Of a stretch of 8,896 bases of DNA, positions 1 to 6,059 are shown piece by piece. Numbering within the stretch: position 1 is the first letter of the stretch; every line of letters starts with the position of its first letter. The notes under the pieces are model-generated. The model was not told where the DNA came from. It saw only the letters and a program-made list of their open reading frames with translations, and made no database searches. Location of the stretch: assembly GCA_003230435.1 (NCBI GenBank), contig QIDW01000214.1, forward strand, positions 1-8,896, given 5' to 3'. A program made the position numbers and the translations under genes. This DNA comes from Acidimicrobiia bacterium. Lineage in GTDB: Bacteria; Actinomycetota; Acidimicrobiia; Spongiisociales; ZC4RG35.

Positions 1-776
1 TGCCTCATCTCGAGGGCAGGCCGATCTCCATGTCGCGGTACCCCGATGGGATCAGTGGCTCATCGTTCTATGAGAAGCGGGCCCCCGGCCATCAGCCGGA
101 GTGGATGCGGACTGTCCTGGTTGGGTCCGATTCCCAAGGTGGGGTTGTCGACTTTCTGCTGGCCGACTCGAGTGAAGCGCTCATGTGGTTCGCCAATATG
201 GGTTGCATCGAGGTTCACCCCTTCCACTCCCGTGTGGAAGACCCTGAGATGCCCTCATATGCCGTCTTCGACTTCGACCCGGCGGAGGACTCGACCTGGG
301 ACCAGGTTGTGGTGGCGGCACGGCTGCTCGAGGTCGCATTAGGTCAACTTGGCCTCACGGGCTATCCGAAGCTCTCGGGCTCGAAAGGTCTGCATATCTA
401 TGTGCCATTGGAGCCGAGGCACGACTATGCCCGGGTGAGGCGGTTCGTCGGGGAGGTTGGTGAGTATCTAGCGGCCGCCAACCCTGACGACATCACGATG
501 GAGTGGGACAAGCCAAAGAGGAGGGGAAAGGTCTTCGTTGATCACAACCGCAACGCAAGCGGTCAGACGGTGGCCTCGGTCTATTCGGTGAGACCGTTGC
601 CCGGCGCTCCTGTGTCGGCTCCGCTGACGTGGGACGAGGTCGGCACCATCTCCAATGGAGACGTCACGATTGCCAACCTGTGGGACCGTCTGGCTCGGTT
701 TGGAGATCTGTTCGCACCGGTCATAGAGGGAGGCCAGACACTCGACGCGGCTGAAGAGGCTCTGGGTATTGGCTGA
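1..776 (+). CDS. ligD: LigD-type DNA primase-polymerase domain protein (5' end outside window)
   Basis: This is the polymerase module of the bacterial non-homologous end-joining enzyme LigD, an archaeo-eukaryotic primase fold that adds NTPs/dNTPs at DNA ends. The reading frame is open to the left edge. The nine codons before the first ATG (position 30) read PHLEGRPIS, matching the usual start of this domain, so that ATG is internal and the gene begins upstream. Counting from the ATG at 30, I see the catalytic metal motif FDFDP (Asp81, Asp83), the SGSKGLH nucleotide-binding motif (116-122), the third aspartate in VFVDHNRN (Asp171), and YSVRPLPGAPVSAPL further on. The protein ends about where the domain ends, with no ligase or nuclease domain after it. 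It may be a stand-alone polymerase or the C-terminal part of a larger LigD, because in some species the polymerase is the last domain. No Ku gene is visible. The family call is firm; the full architecture is unknown. Confidence 0.92.
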   Translation, partial: PHLEGRPISMSRYPDGISGSSFYEKRAPGHQPEWMRTVLVGSDSQGGVVDFLLADSSEALMWFANMGCIEVHPFHSRVEDPEMPSYAVFDFDPAEDSTWDQVVVAARLLEVALGQLGLTGYPKLSGSKGLHIYVPLEPRHDYARVRRFVGEVGEYLAAANPDDITMEWDKPKRRGKVFVDHNRNASGQTVASVYSVRPLPGAPVSAPLTWDEVGTISNGDVTIANLWDRLARFGDLFAPVIEGGQTLDAAEEALGIG

Positions 777-781
777 AAATC

Positions 782-798
782 GCACGACCCGGTTGTGC
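782..798. other. Small hairpin just after the ligD stop
   Basis: GCACGA and TTGTGC can pair (one G-U pair) around a CCCGG loop, six bases after the ligD-type stop codon. There is no T-run after it, so it does not look like a standard intrinsic terminator, though it could mark the 3' end of that transcript. It directly precedes the larger palindromic element. Confidence 0.3.
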
Positions 799-800
799 AA

Positions 801-867
801 ACCCCCCTCGATGATCCAGTGGATCATCGGTCCCCCCTTAAAAGGGGGGACAACCTGTGGGGGGGGT
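801..867. repeat. Compound palindromic intergenic element
   Basis: Two perfect inverted repeats lie side by side in the gap between the ligD-type and HisA-like genes. The first has 9-base arms CGATGATCC/GGATCATCG (809-817 and 821-829) around AGT. The second has 9-base arms TCCCCCCTT/AAGGGGGGA (831-839 and 842-850) around AA. They are enclosed by outer 7-base arms ACCCCCC (801-807) and GGGGGGT (861-867). A further pair, GGTTGT (791-796) with ACAACC (850-855), adds an alternative fold. The arrangement resembles dispersed palindromic units or miniature elements found between genes. It may also act as a transcription boundary, although no T-run follows. Only one copy is present here, so calling it a repeat family is inference. 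Confidence 0.6.
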
Positions 868-906
868 CGCGAAGGGCCTTTGATAGCGCAGTCCAAAAGC
901 ATCAGT

Positions 907-910
907 AGGA
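907..910 (+). promoter_or_regulatory. Ribosome binding site of the HisA-like gene
   Basis: AGGA lies seven bases before the ATG at 918, a good Shine-Dalgarno position, and supports that start over any later in-frame codon. Confidence 0.55.
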
Positions 911-917
911 TTACGGC

Positions 918-1646
918 ATGGACCTCTACGCCCGCATCAACATTTTGGGCGGCCTATCGGTCCGGCTCCCGCATGGTGGTCTTGATGAGGCCATCTCGTT
1001 GGACAACGATCCCATCGGCCGGGCCCAGAACTGGGTCAAACAGGGTGTCGACTATCTCCACATAGTCGACCTCGACGCGGCGGCTTATCGCGACTACCGA
1101 AATCGGGACCTGATCGGCCGGCTTGTCGATGCGGTAGACGCCCCCGTTCAGGTGGCAGGCGGTATCAGGTCGGAGGGCGAAGCCGAGCGCCTCATCGAGG
1201 CCGGCGCATGGCGGATCGTCATGGGCACTGCCGCCATCGAGAACCAGATCATGGTGTGGGATCTCTGTCGCGAGTATCCGGACAAGATCGTTGTCTCGCT
1301 CGATGTTCGACCCGACGAGGAGATTGCTACTCAGGGCTGGACACAGAACAGCGGTCGTTTCCTCGAAGAGGTTCTCATCGAGATGTCCTCCGCCGGCGTT
1401 GTCGCCTTTCTCGTTGCCGAGGCCGGAAGAGACGCCCTCAGCGATGCACCCAACCTACAGATCCTGGCCGAGGCGCTGGCCACGGTTGAGGAACCAGTCA
1501 TAGCTTCGGGTGGTGTGAGGGATCTCGAAGATCTGAGGGGTCTTCTCCAGTTGGAGGCCAACGGTCGCCGGCTCGGCGGACTCGTACGGCGGGCCGATTC
1601 ACCGTTGAGGAAGCGAAGGACGTCCTTGCCGGGGGCGGTCCGATGA
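918..1646 (+). CDS. HisA-like (phosphoribosyl isomerase family) barrel protein, C-terminus frameshifted
   Basis: The protein has the HisA/PriA (beta-alpha)8 barrel pattern: HIVDLDAA (48-55), QVAGGIR (78-84), GTAAIEN (103-109), VSLDVR (126-131), APNL (177-180) and ASGGVRDLEDL (196-206). HisA isomerises ProFAR in histidine synthesis, and PriA also serves tryptophan synthesis. Two features argue against a normal HisA. Residue 8, the catalytic Asp of the family, is Asn (ARINILGG). The loop normally reading DGT is RDALSD (171-176); Asp129 and Asp172 are kept. The neighbours are not histidine genes. After about residue 223 the frame reads a basic tail with no HisA character. The +2-shifted frame from 1586 reads a typical HisA ending (TAGRFTVEEAKDVLAG), but the phosphate-binding VGRA-type segment expected between them is missing. 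A deletion of roughly 16 bases, or an assembly error, would explain this. The stop overlaps the next start as ATGA. The family call is firm; the function is not. Confidence 0.8.
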   Translation: MDLYARINILGGLSVRLPHGGLDEAISLDNDPIGRAQNWVKQGVDYLHIVDLDAAAYRDYRNRDLIGRLVDAVDAPVQVAGGIRSEGEAERLIEAGAWRIVMGTAAIENQIMVWDLCREYPDKIVVSLDVRPDEEIATQGWTQNSGRFLEEVLIEMSSAGVVAFLVAEAGRDALSDAPNLQILAEALATVEEPVIASGGVRDLEDLRGLLQLEANGRRLGGLVRRADSPLRKRRTSLPGAVR

Positions 1647-1978
1647 GAGCGCCAGGAGGAATCAGTTCAACGCGGACCTCAGTGGGTGTCGAATCGCTTT
1701 CGAGCGCACTTGAGTTCTACGGGGACGTACTCGGGTTTGATCAGGTCCGATCACCATCTCAGGGCGTCGTGGCAGCTGTTGTCCAAGCGGCACCCGGTCA
1801 GCAGATCGAGTTGGTCGAGGGTGGTACCGCCCGGCCGGATACTCTCGTTTTCCAGGTCGAAGACGTGGAGAGGTGGAAAGACCACCTCACCAACACAGGA
1901 GTGTCCGCTGCCTCCACGTCCTTCGGTCTCGAAATCGTGGACCCCGACGGGCTGGTCATACGTCTCGAGTCGGACTGA
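1643..1978 (+). CDS. VOC superfamily (glyoxalase/bleomycin-resistance fold) protein
   Basis: This 111-residue protein is the size of one VOC domain (two beta-alpha-beta-beta-beta units). Recognisable landmarks are VGVESLSSALEFYGDVLGF (14-32), QQIELVEG (53-60), LVFQVEDVERW (68-78) and VDPDGLVIRLES (99-110). VOC proteins include glyoxalases, dioxygenases and drug-binding proteins. Here the first-strand position where glyoxalase I carries a metal ligand is occupied by Thr/Ser rather than His or Gln. A metal-dependent activity is therefore doubtful and the substrate is unknown. The start is ATG at 1643 inside the stop of the HisA-like gene, with a G-rich stretch (1631-1638) upstream that may serve as ribosome binding site. 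The frame is also open upstream and reads the HisA-type C-terminal sequence, so it might originally have been the tail of a HisA-VOC fusion. It ends 14 bases from the convergent dehydrogenase gene. Confidence 0.75.
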   Translation: MRAPGGISSTRTSVGVESLSSALEFYGDVLGFDQVRSPSQGVVAAVVQAAPGQQIELVEGGTARPDTLVFQVEDVERWKDHLTNTGVSAASTSFGLEIVDPDGLVIRLESD

Positions 1979-1992
1979 CTAGTGGTGTGTCG

Positions 1993-3552
1993 TTAGCGGA
2001 TCAGAGTCCGCGACTGTTCCCTCAGATACTGACGCAGATACCAGGGACCACCACCGCCCGCCCCTGATGTTCCCGAGCCCTTCCATCCTCCGAAGGATTG
2101 GATGTCTGGCCAGGCGCCTGTTGTAGCCCCGGCGGCCCGGTTCACATAGGTGACACCCGCCTGTATTCCGTCGAACCACCTGTCGATTTCCTCGTCGTCT
2201 GTCGAAAACAGGCCGGCTGTGAGCCCGAACTCCGTGTCATTGGAGAGGGCGAGTCCTTCCTCCAGACCAGATATTCCGGTCACCGCAACCAACGGAATAA
2301 ACAGCTCCTCACTCCAGATCCAGGAGTCGAGGGGTGCGGCAACGACGGTGGGTTCGACGAAGTGACCTCTTGTCAGGGCACCATCCGTCAGGACATTGCC
2401 CCCAATGAAAACCGTTCCTCCGCTGCTTCGCACCTCTTCTACGGCTCTCTCGAACTTTGCGACGACACCCTTCTCGATCAGCGGGCCCATGAAGCTCGAC
2501 CGGTCGAATGGGGTGCCCACCTGGAGCTCGCTGGTGGCGGTCACCAGCTTGTCCACCAACTCGTCGTGCACCGAGTACTCGACGTAAACCCGCGAGGTGG
2601 CGCTGCACTTCTGGCCGCTCAACCCGAAGGCGCCCCGCACAATCCCTTGTGTGGCAAGGTCGAGATCTGCAGATCTGGTGACTATCACCGGGTTCTTGCC
2701 ACCCATTTCACAGGAGACAGGCTTCGGACGCTTCTCACTGGCAGTCTGCAACAAGTGCATGCCCACCGGGTGTGATCCGGTGAAGGTGATGCCGTCGACG
2801 TCGTCGTGATGGGTCATGTGCTCTCCGATCACGCTGCCGCGACCCGTCAGAATATGAAGAGCTTCTTTGGGTAGTCCGGCCTCCTGCATCACCCGGTAGA
2901 ACTCGAGAGCCATCAAAGCGCCGGTATTCGAAGGTTTGACGATCACCGTGTTGCCGGTGAGCAACGCTCCAATGCTGGGCCCGCCCACAAGCGCCATCGG
3001 GAAATTGAAAGGAGAAATCACCGCCCAAACCCCGTATGGCCTGAGGACCGAGGTGTTGGTCTCATTGGCGCCAAGCGAGCTGAGAGGAATGACAAACCCA
3101 TTGTGGTCGGTGATCTGCCCTGCGTAGTAGCGGAAGAACTCCACTGTCTCAGCCACGTCGCCAAGAGACTCGAGGCGGCTTTTGCCGATCTCATATGACA
3201 TCAAGGCGGAGATCTCGAAGATCTGCTCCTCCATGATGTCCGCTGCTCTGAGCATTAGGTCGCGGCGTGCTTCCCATCCCAATGCCTCCCACTCGGGGGC
3301 GAAGGCACTTGCGGCAGAAATAGCGTCGTCGACGTCGTCGGTCGTGGCTTGGGCATAGCGCCCGACGAGGATGTCGTGGTCGATGGGGGACACCTCCGCG
3401 AAAGCGTCCCGTTCGGTTCGATGGTCTCCGGCGACGATCACACCGTGCGATTGACCGAGGCGGGACTGGACGTCGACAGCGGCTTTCTCAAACGCGGAAT
3501 TGAGCTCTTCGTTATTGGCCGACATCGTGGCGTAGGTGATCTTCAGGGCCAT
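1993..3552 (-). CDS. pruA: 1-pyrroline-5-carboxylate (L-glutamate gamma-semialdehyde) dehydrogenase
   Basis: This NAD(P)-dependent aldehyde dehydrogenase of 519 residues is of the PruA/RocA type. It oxidises glutamate gamma-semialdehyde to glutamate in proline and arginine breakdown in the cytoplasm. Visible catalytic elements are the oxyanion Asn183 in SPFNFP, cofactor Lys206 in VKPSN, the FTGS..G turn (257-264), general base Glu282 in CEMGGKNP, and nucleophile Cys316 in GQKCSATSR. The Ser right after the Cys and the C-terminal TGAWPDIQSFGGWKGSG (478-494) with a GGPWYL anchor (501-506) are typical of the P5C-dehydrogenase group rather than general aldehyde dehydrogenases. Length fits a monofunctional enzyme. 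The start at 3552 is supported by GAGAGG seven bases upstream, while the Met at residue 10 has no such site. No proline dehydrogenase is adjacent, so exact substrate identity rests on motifs alone. Confidence 0.85.
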   Translation of the reverse strand: MALKITYATMSANNEELNSAFEKAAVDVQSRLGQSHGVIVAGDHRTERDAFAEVSPIDHDILVGRYAQATTDDVDDAISAASAFAPEWEALGWEARRDLMLRAADIMEEQIFEISALMSYEIGKSRLESLGDVAETVEFFRYYAGQITDHNGFVIPLSSLGANETNTSVLRPYGVWAVISPFNFPMALVGGPSIGALLTGNTVIVKPSNTGALMALEFYRVMQEAGLPKEALHILTGRGSVIGEHMTHHDDVDGITFTGSHPVGMHLLQTASEKRPKPVSCEMGGKNPVIVTRSADLDLATQGIVRGAFGLSGQKCSATSRVYVEYSVHDELVDKLVTATSELQVGTPFDRSSFMGPLIEKGVVAKFERAVEEVRSSGGTVFIGGNVLTDGALTRGHFVEPTVVAAPLDSWIWSEELFIPLVAVTGISGLEEGLALSNDTEFGLTAGLFSTDDEEIDRWFDGIQAGVTYVNRAAGATTGAWPDIQSFGGWKGSGTSGAGGGGPWYLRQYLREQSRTLIR

Positions 3553-3559
3553 CGGTGAT

Positions 3560-3565
3560 CCTCTC
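3560..3565 (-). promoter_or_regulatory. Ribosome binding site of the P5C dehydrogenase gene
   Basis: GAGAGG on the minus strand lies seven bases before the ATG whose first base is 3552. It decides this start over the internal Met ten codons in. Confidence 0.6.
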
Positions 3566-3642
3566 GGGTGTCAGTAGGCAGACACTGGGACGATACATGC
3601 TCACACGGACCGTATTCCTGTTGGAGAGCACCTAGGTCTGGT

Positions 3643-3663
3643 GACCCATAAGGGCTATGGGTC
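3643..3663. promoter_or_regulatory. Perfect 8-base inverted repeat in the divergent intergenic region
   Basis: GACCCATA (3643-3650) and TATGGGTC (3656-3663) are exact inverted copies around a five-base AGGGC spacer. They lie in the 156-base gap between the divergent dehydrogenase and histidine kinase genes, about 46 bases before the kinase start. A smaller palindrome, ATCGG-GT-CCGAT (3688-3699), follows nearer the start. The position and symmetry suit a dimeric regulator's operator or an RNA hairpin in the kinase leader. No T-run follows, so a terminator is unlikely. I could not identify convincing -35/-10 boxes here. Confidence 0.4.
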
Positions 3664-3708
3664 TATCGACCGGTACGGACTAGCGCGATCGGGTCCGATT
3701 AGTAGGGC

Positions 3709-4803
3709 ATGGCGATAGGACTTGCTGAAACTCTTCTGGCGGCCAGCAGCGACATGACTCGCATCCATCGTCGCGTCGTGCAAGTCGGTGCTGTCGCGTC
3801 GTGGCTGGCGGCGGCCGTCTTCTTGGCAGCCGGCTTTCTCGGTGGAGATGACGCACTATTCATCGAAGCAGTCGGTCCGATCATTGCGGCAGGATTCATG
3901 ACGGCCCTGATCGTTCTCAAGCGTGAGAACGGCGGTCTGGCATTGTTCGGCGCAGCGGTCGTCACGATGGTCATGTACACCGTCGTGGGAAATCAGGACA
4001 CTCTTCTTCCCGCGGCGTTGGCGCTGGTGATCATCTGTGCGATCGGGATGCTGCTCATAGAGACACATCGTGTCGTCACAGTTGTGGGAGTGGCTCTATT
4101 TCTTGCTGTCGCCCCTCTGTTCTGGTCGCTTCCCCTGGTCGAAGCTGTTCAGTTGGGCGTCGTGATGACACTCGCGTTTGTCATGACATCAGCAATCTTT
4201 TTCACGATCCGCAATGCGGCTACCGCCTTGAATGTGCGCTTTCAGACGCTGTTCGAGAACTCCCCGACTGCCGTTATGGAAGAGGACTGGACCGAAGCGC
4301 TTGCCTATGTCAGGTCGGAGTACACCGGACGACCGGATCGCATCAGAGCGTTCCTGATGGCCTACCCGGCGGTGGTCCAGCGGGCCGTTGCTCAAGCAAA
4401 GATCGTTCGCGTGAACCAAGCTGCCATCGAACTTCTCGAAGCCGATGGACCCGAGGACCTCATCGGCTACAGGGACGGTGCCAAAGTCACCGAGGAGACC
4501 TCCGAAGCATTCGTCGGTGCTCTTGTCGCTCTATACGAGGGACGCCCGTCCTTTGAAGAGGATGTCCGGGCCCTGACGATGAAGGGGCGTCCCATCTGGC
4601 TGCAGACCCGGGGCGTGAACACGTCGCCAGGCTCGACAGCAACCTCGATCCTGATCGGTCTTGCTGATGTCACCCACATCAAGGCTCGCCAGGAGGCAAT
4701 GGCTGACCTTGTCAAGGCCAAAGACGAGTTCATCGCCAGAGTGAGTCATGAGCTGCGCACACCACTGACGGCCGTGATTGAGCTCAATGAACTCGCTGAG
4801 TGA
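3709..4803 (+). CDS. Membrane PAS-sensor histidine kinase, N-terminal part (frame breaks in the DHp domain)
   Basis: The N-terminal half carries about six membrane helices (roughly residues 24-45, 52-71, 76-94, 97-117, 121-143, 146-166), then a cytoplasmic PAS domain (about 178-323). The PAS domain opens with FQTLFENSPTAVMEEDW, a PAS variant common in bacterial kinases. The phosphoacceptor helix follows, with FIARVSHELRTPLT (341-354) and the phosphorylated His347. The frame then stops ten residues later (TGA 4801-4803), far short of a complete kinase; the rest lies in the next frame. Together the two parts (3709-5377) make a normal hybrid-free sensor kinase, so this is one gene with a frameshift or a deletion of 3n+2 bases near 4780-4795. 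The start is uncertain: an in-frame TAG lies at 3703-3705, the AGTAGGG before ATG 3709 is too close, and Met16 (3754) is an alternative. No response regulator gene is adjacent, and the signal sensed is unknown. Confidence 0.85.
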   Translation: MAIGLAETLLAASSDMTRIHRRVVQVGAVASWLAAAVFLAAGFLGGDDALFIEAVGPIIAAGFMTALIVLKRENGGLALFGAAVVTMVMYTVVGNQDTLLPAALALVIICAIGMLLIETHRVVTVVGVALFLAVAPLFWSLPLVEAVQLGVVMTLAFVMTSAIFFTIRNAATALNVRFQTLFENSPTAVMEEDWTEALAYVRSEYTGRPDRIRAFLMAYPAVVQRAVAQAKIVRVNQAAIELLEADGPEDLIGYRDGAKVTEETSEAFVGALVALYEGRPSFEEDVRALTMKGRPIWLQTRGVNTSPGSTATSILIGLADVTHIKARQEAMADLVKAKDEFIARVSHELRTPLTAVIELNELAE

Positions 4804-5377
4804 GGATGAACGCTCAGAACTGATGAGCCTGGTGACCGGTCAGGCCGTCGAAATGTCCAATATCGTCGATGACCTGCTTGTGGCAGCCCGGGCCGACATG
4901 GGAAGCGTGGCGGTTGAAGCGACCGATGTCGACCTGCAGTCCGAGTTGGAAGCAGCCATCGAAGGGCTGGGCATTGAAATCCAGGAGCTGCCTGATACCA
5001 CACCCAGGGTCATCGCTGATGCAAGCCGAGTCCGTCAGATTCTTCGCAACCTGTTGACAAATGCCGAGCGATACGGCGGTCCCAACCGACGCGTTGTCAC
5101 AGGTGCCTTCTTTGACAACGTATGGCTCGAGGTCAGGGATGATGGCGACGGTGTTGCCCCGGACGACGCCGTCCAGATCTTCGAGCCTTACGGAACCGCT
5201 CACTCCGGAGTCACGGGATCGGTTGGTCTGGGCCTCTCGGTGGCCAGGCAACTCGCCGAGCTGATGGGTGGGTCGCTCACCTACCGTCGGGACGCCGACG
5301 AGACCGTTTTCAGGCTCGAACTCCCCCTGGCCAGGGAACGGCAACCCGTTCTGACTTCCAACAACGCTGCCTATTAA
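4787..5377 (+). CDS. Histidine kinase, C-terminal part (second DHp helix and HATPase domain)
   Basis: This frame continues the kinase disrupted just upstream. It starts with the second DHp helix (SEDERSEL...SNIVDDLLVAARAD, about 5-37), then the ATP-binding domain: N box RQILRNLLTNAERYGG (83-98), G1 box RDDGDGVAPDD (117-127), F box IFEPYG (131-136) and G2 box GSVGLGLSVARQLAELMGG (144-162). All ATP-binding boxes look intact. It lacks its own phosphoacceptor histidine, which is on the upstream fragment. The ATG at 4787 is used here. A TTG at 4778 is also in frame, but neither has a clear ribosome binding site, which supports a broken single gene rather than an independent subunit. The fragments overlap by about 17 bases. 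A deliberately split kinase is possible but less likely. It ends 16 bases before plsY. Confidence 0.85.
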   Translation: MNSLSEDERSELMSLVTGQAVEMSNIVDDLLVAARADMGSVAVEATDVDLQSELEAAIEGLGIEIQELPDTTPRVIADASRVRQILRNLLTNAERYGGPNRRVVTGAFFDNVWLEVRDDGDGVAPDDAVQIFEPYGTAHSGVTGSVGLGLSVARQLAELMGGSLTYRRDADETVFRLELPLARERQPVLTSNNAAY

Positions 5378-5393
5378 CTAGTTTCTGGCAGTA

Positions 5394-6059
5394 ATGCCAT
5401 ACATCTCGACACCGATTCTCTATTGGCCACTGCTGGTGCTGGGCGCCTACCTGCTGGGCTCGGTGCCGTTCGCCCAGGTTTTGGCACGGATCAAGGGTGT
5501 CGACCTGCAGGAAGTTGGAACGAGAAATGTCGGTGCTGGCAACCTGACTCGCGAAGTTGGCAAGGGGTGGGGAGTGTTGGCGGCGGTCCTCGATGGCCTC
5601 AAGGGCCTCATCCCGGTATGGATCGCTCGCAAAGCCGGTCTTGGGCTGGGTGCAGCCGGGATCGCCGGATTGGCTGCGGTTCTCGGCCACAACTGGTCGA
5701 TCTGGCTCCGGGGCCGCTCCGGGCGGGGAATGGCGAGTTCGGTAGGTGTTCTTCTGGGGCTCGACCCGGTTCTACTTGTTTGGACGGCCGGGTGGTCTCT
5801 CGCGGGCTGGAAGATAGGAAGCGGTCTTGGAGGATTCCTCGGCTGGGGTCTCTTGCCGATCGTTGCTGTGGCGCTGGGTCGTCCTCCCACGGAGAGCCTG
5901 GTACTCCTTCTGCTCACTGTTGTGCTCATGGCACGGAGGGCGCAAGGCAATCCGGATAGCACCCCTGGTAGGGGGCCGACACTCTGGCGGGTTATCCATG
6001 ACAGCGACAGGGTCGATGGGGAGTTCCCCGACACGGCTGAAGAACCGCTGACCCCATGA
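5394..6059 (+). CDS. plsY: Glycerol-3-phosphate acyltransferase PlsY
   Basis: PlsY is the inner-membrane enzyme that moves an acyl group from acyl-phosphate to sn-1 of glycerol-3-phosphate, the first committed step of phospholipid synthesis. The 221-residue protein shows the family's three conserved loops in order: GSVPF (22-26); GTRNVGAGNLTREVG (42-56, the glycerol-phosphate loop) with LDGLKG (66-71); and LGHNWSIWLRGRSGRGMASS (97-116), where the usual GGKG turn reads SGRG. Hydrophobic helices separate them. A polar tail of about 40 residues after the last helix is longer than usual. The ATG at 5394 is the only start possible between an in-frame TAG (5379-5381) and the first helix, and it has no clear ribosome binding site. 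The stop overlaps the next gene's start as ATGA, suggesting coupled translation with the flippase-like membrane protein. Confidence 0.88.
   Translation: MPYISTPILYWPLLVLGAYLLGSVPFAQVLARIKGVDLQEVGTRNVGAGNLTREVGKGWGVLAAVLDGLKGLIPVWIARKAGLGLGAAGIAGLAAVLGHNWSIWLRGRSGRGMASSVGVLLGLDPVLLVWTAGWSLAGWKIGSGLGGFLGWGLLPIVAVALGRPPTESLVLLLLTVVLMARRAQGNPDSTPGRGPTLWRVIHDSDRVDGEFPDTAEEPLTP

Noticed and set aside
777..917. A small RNA or intrinsic terminator in the ligD-HisA gap
   Set aside because: The hairpins lack a following T-run and no promoter is evident, so I describe the structure only as a palindromic element.
2098..2775. A 225-codon plus-strand open frame inside the dehydrogenase region
   Set aside because: It is antisense to a dehydrogenase with all catalytic residues present and shows no domain-like features of its own.
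3318..3345. GTCGTC-type short tandem repeat
   Set aside because: It simply encodes an acidic Asp-Asp-Val-Asp-Asp stretch of the dehydrogenase, and a similar run at about 2793-2810 does the same.
4780..4803. Programmed +1 frameshifting to make the full kinase
   Set aside because: I see no slippery run or rare-codon/stop signal of a known type at the junction, and a few codons also seem to be missing, so mutation or assembly error is simpler.
5376..5383. AACTAGTT palindrome overlapping the kinase stop
   Set aside because: It is only eight bases, expected by chance at this scale, and has no matching partner or box nearby.
4814..6034. Long minus-strand open frames (4814-5344 and 5447-6034)
   Set aside because: They lie opposite the kinase ATP-binding domain and PlsY, have low-complexity Pro/Arg/Ser-rich products, and reflect GC-rich codon bias.
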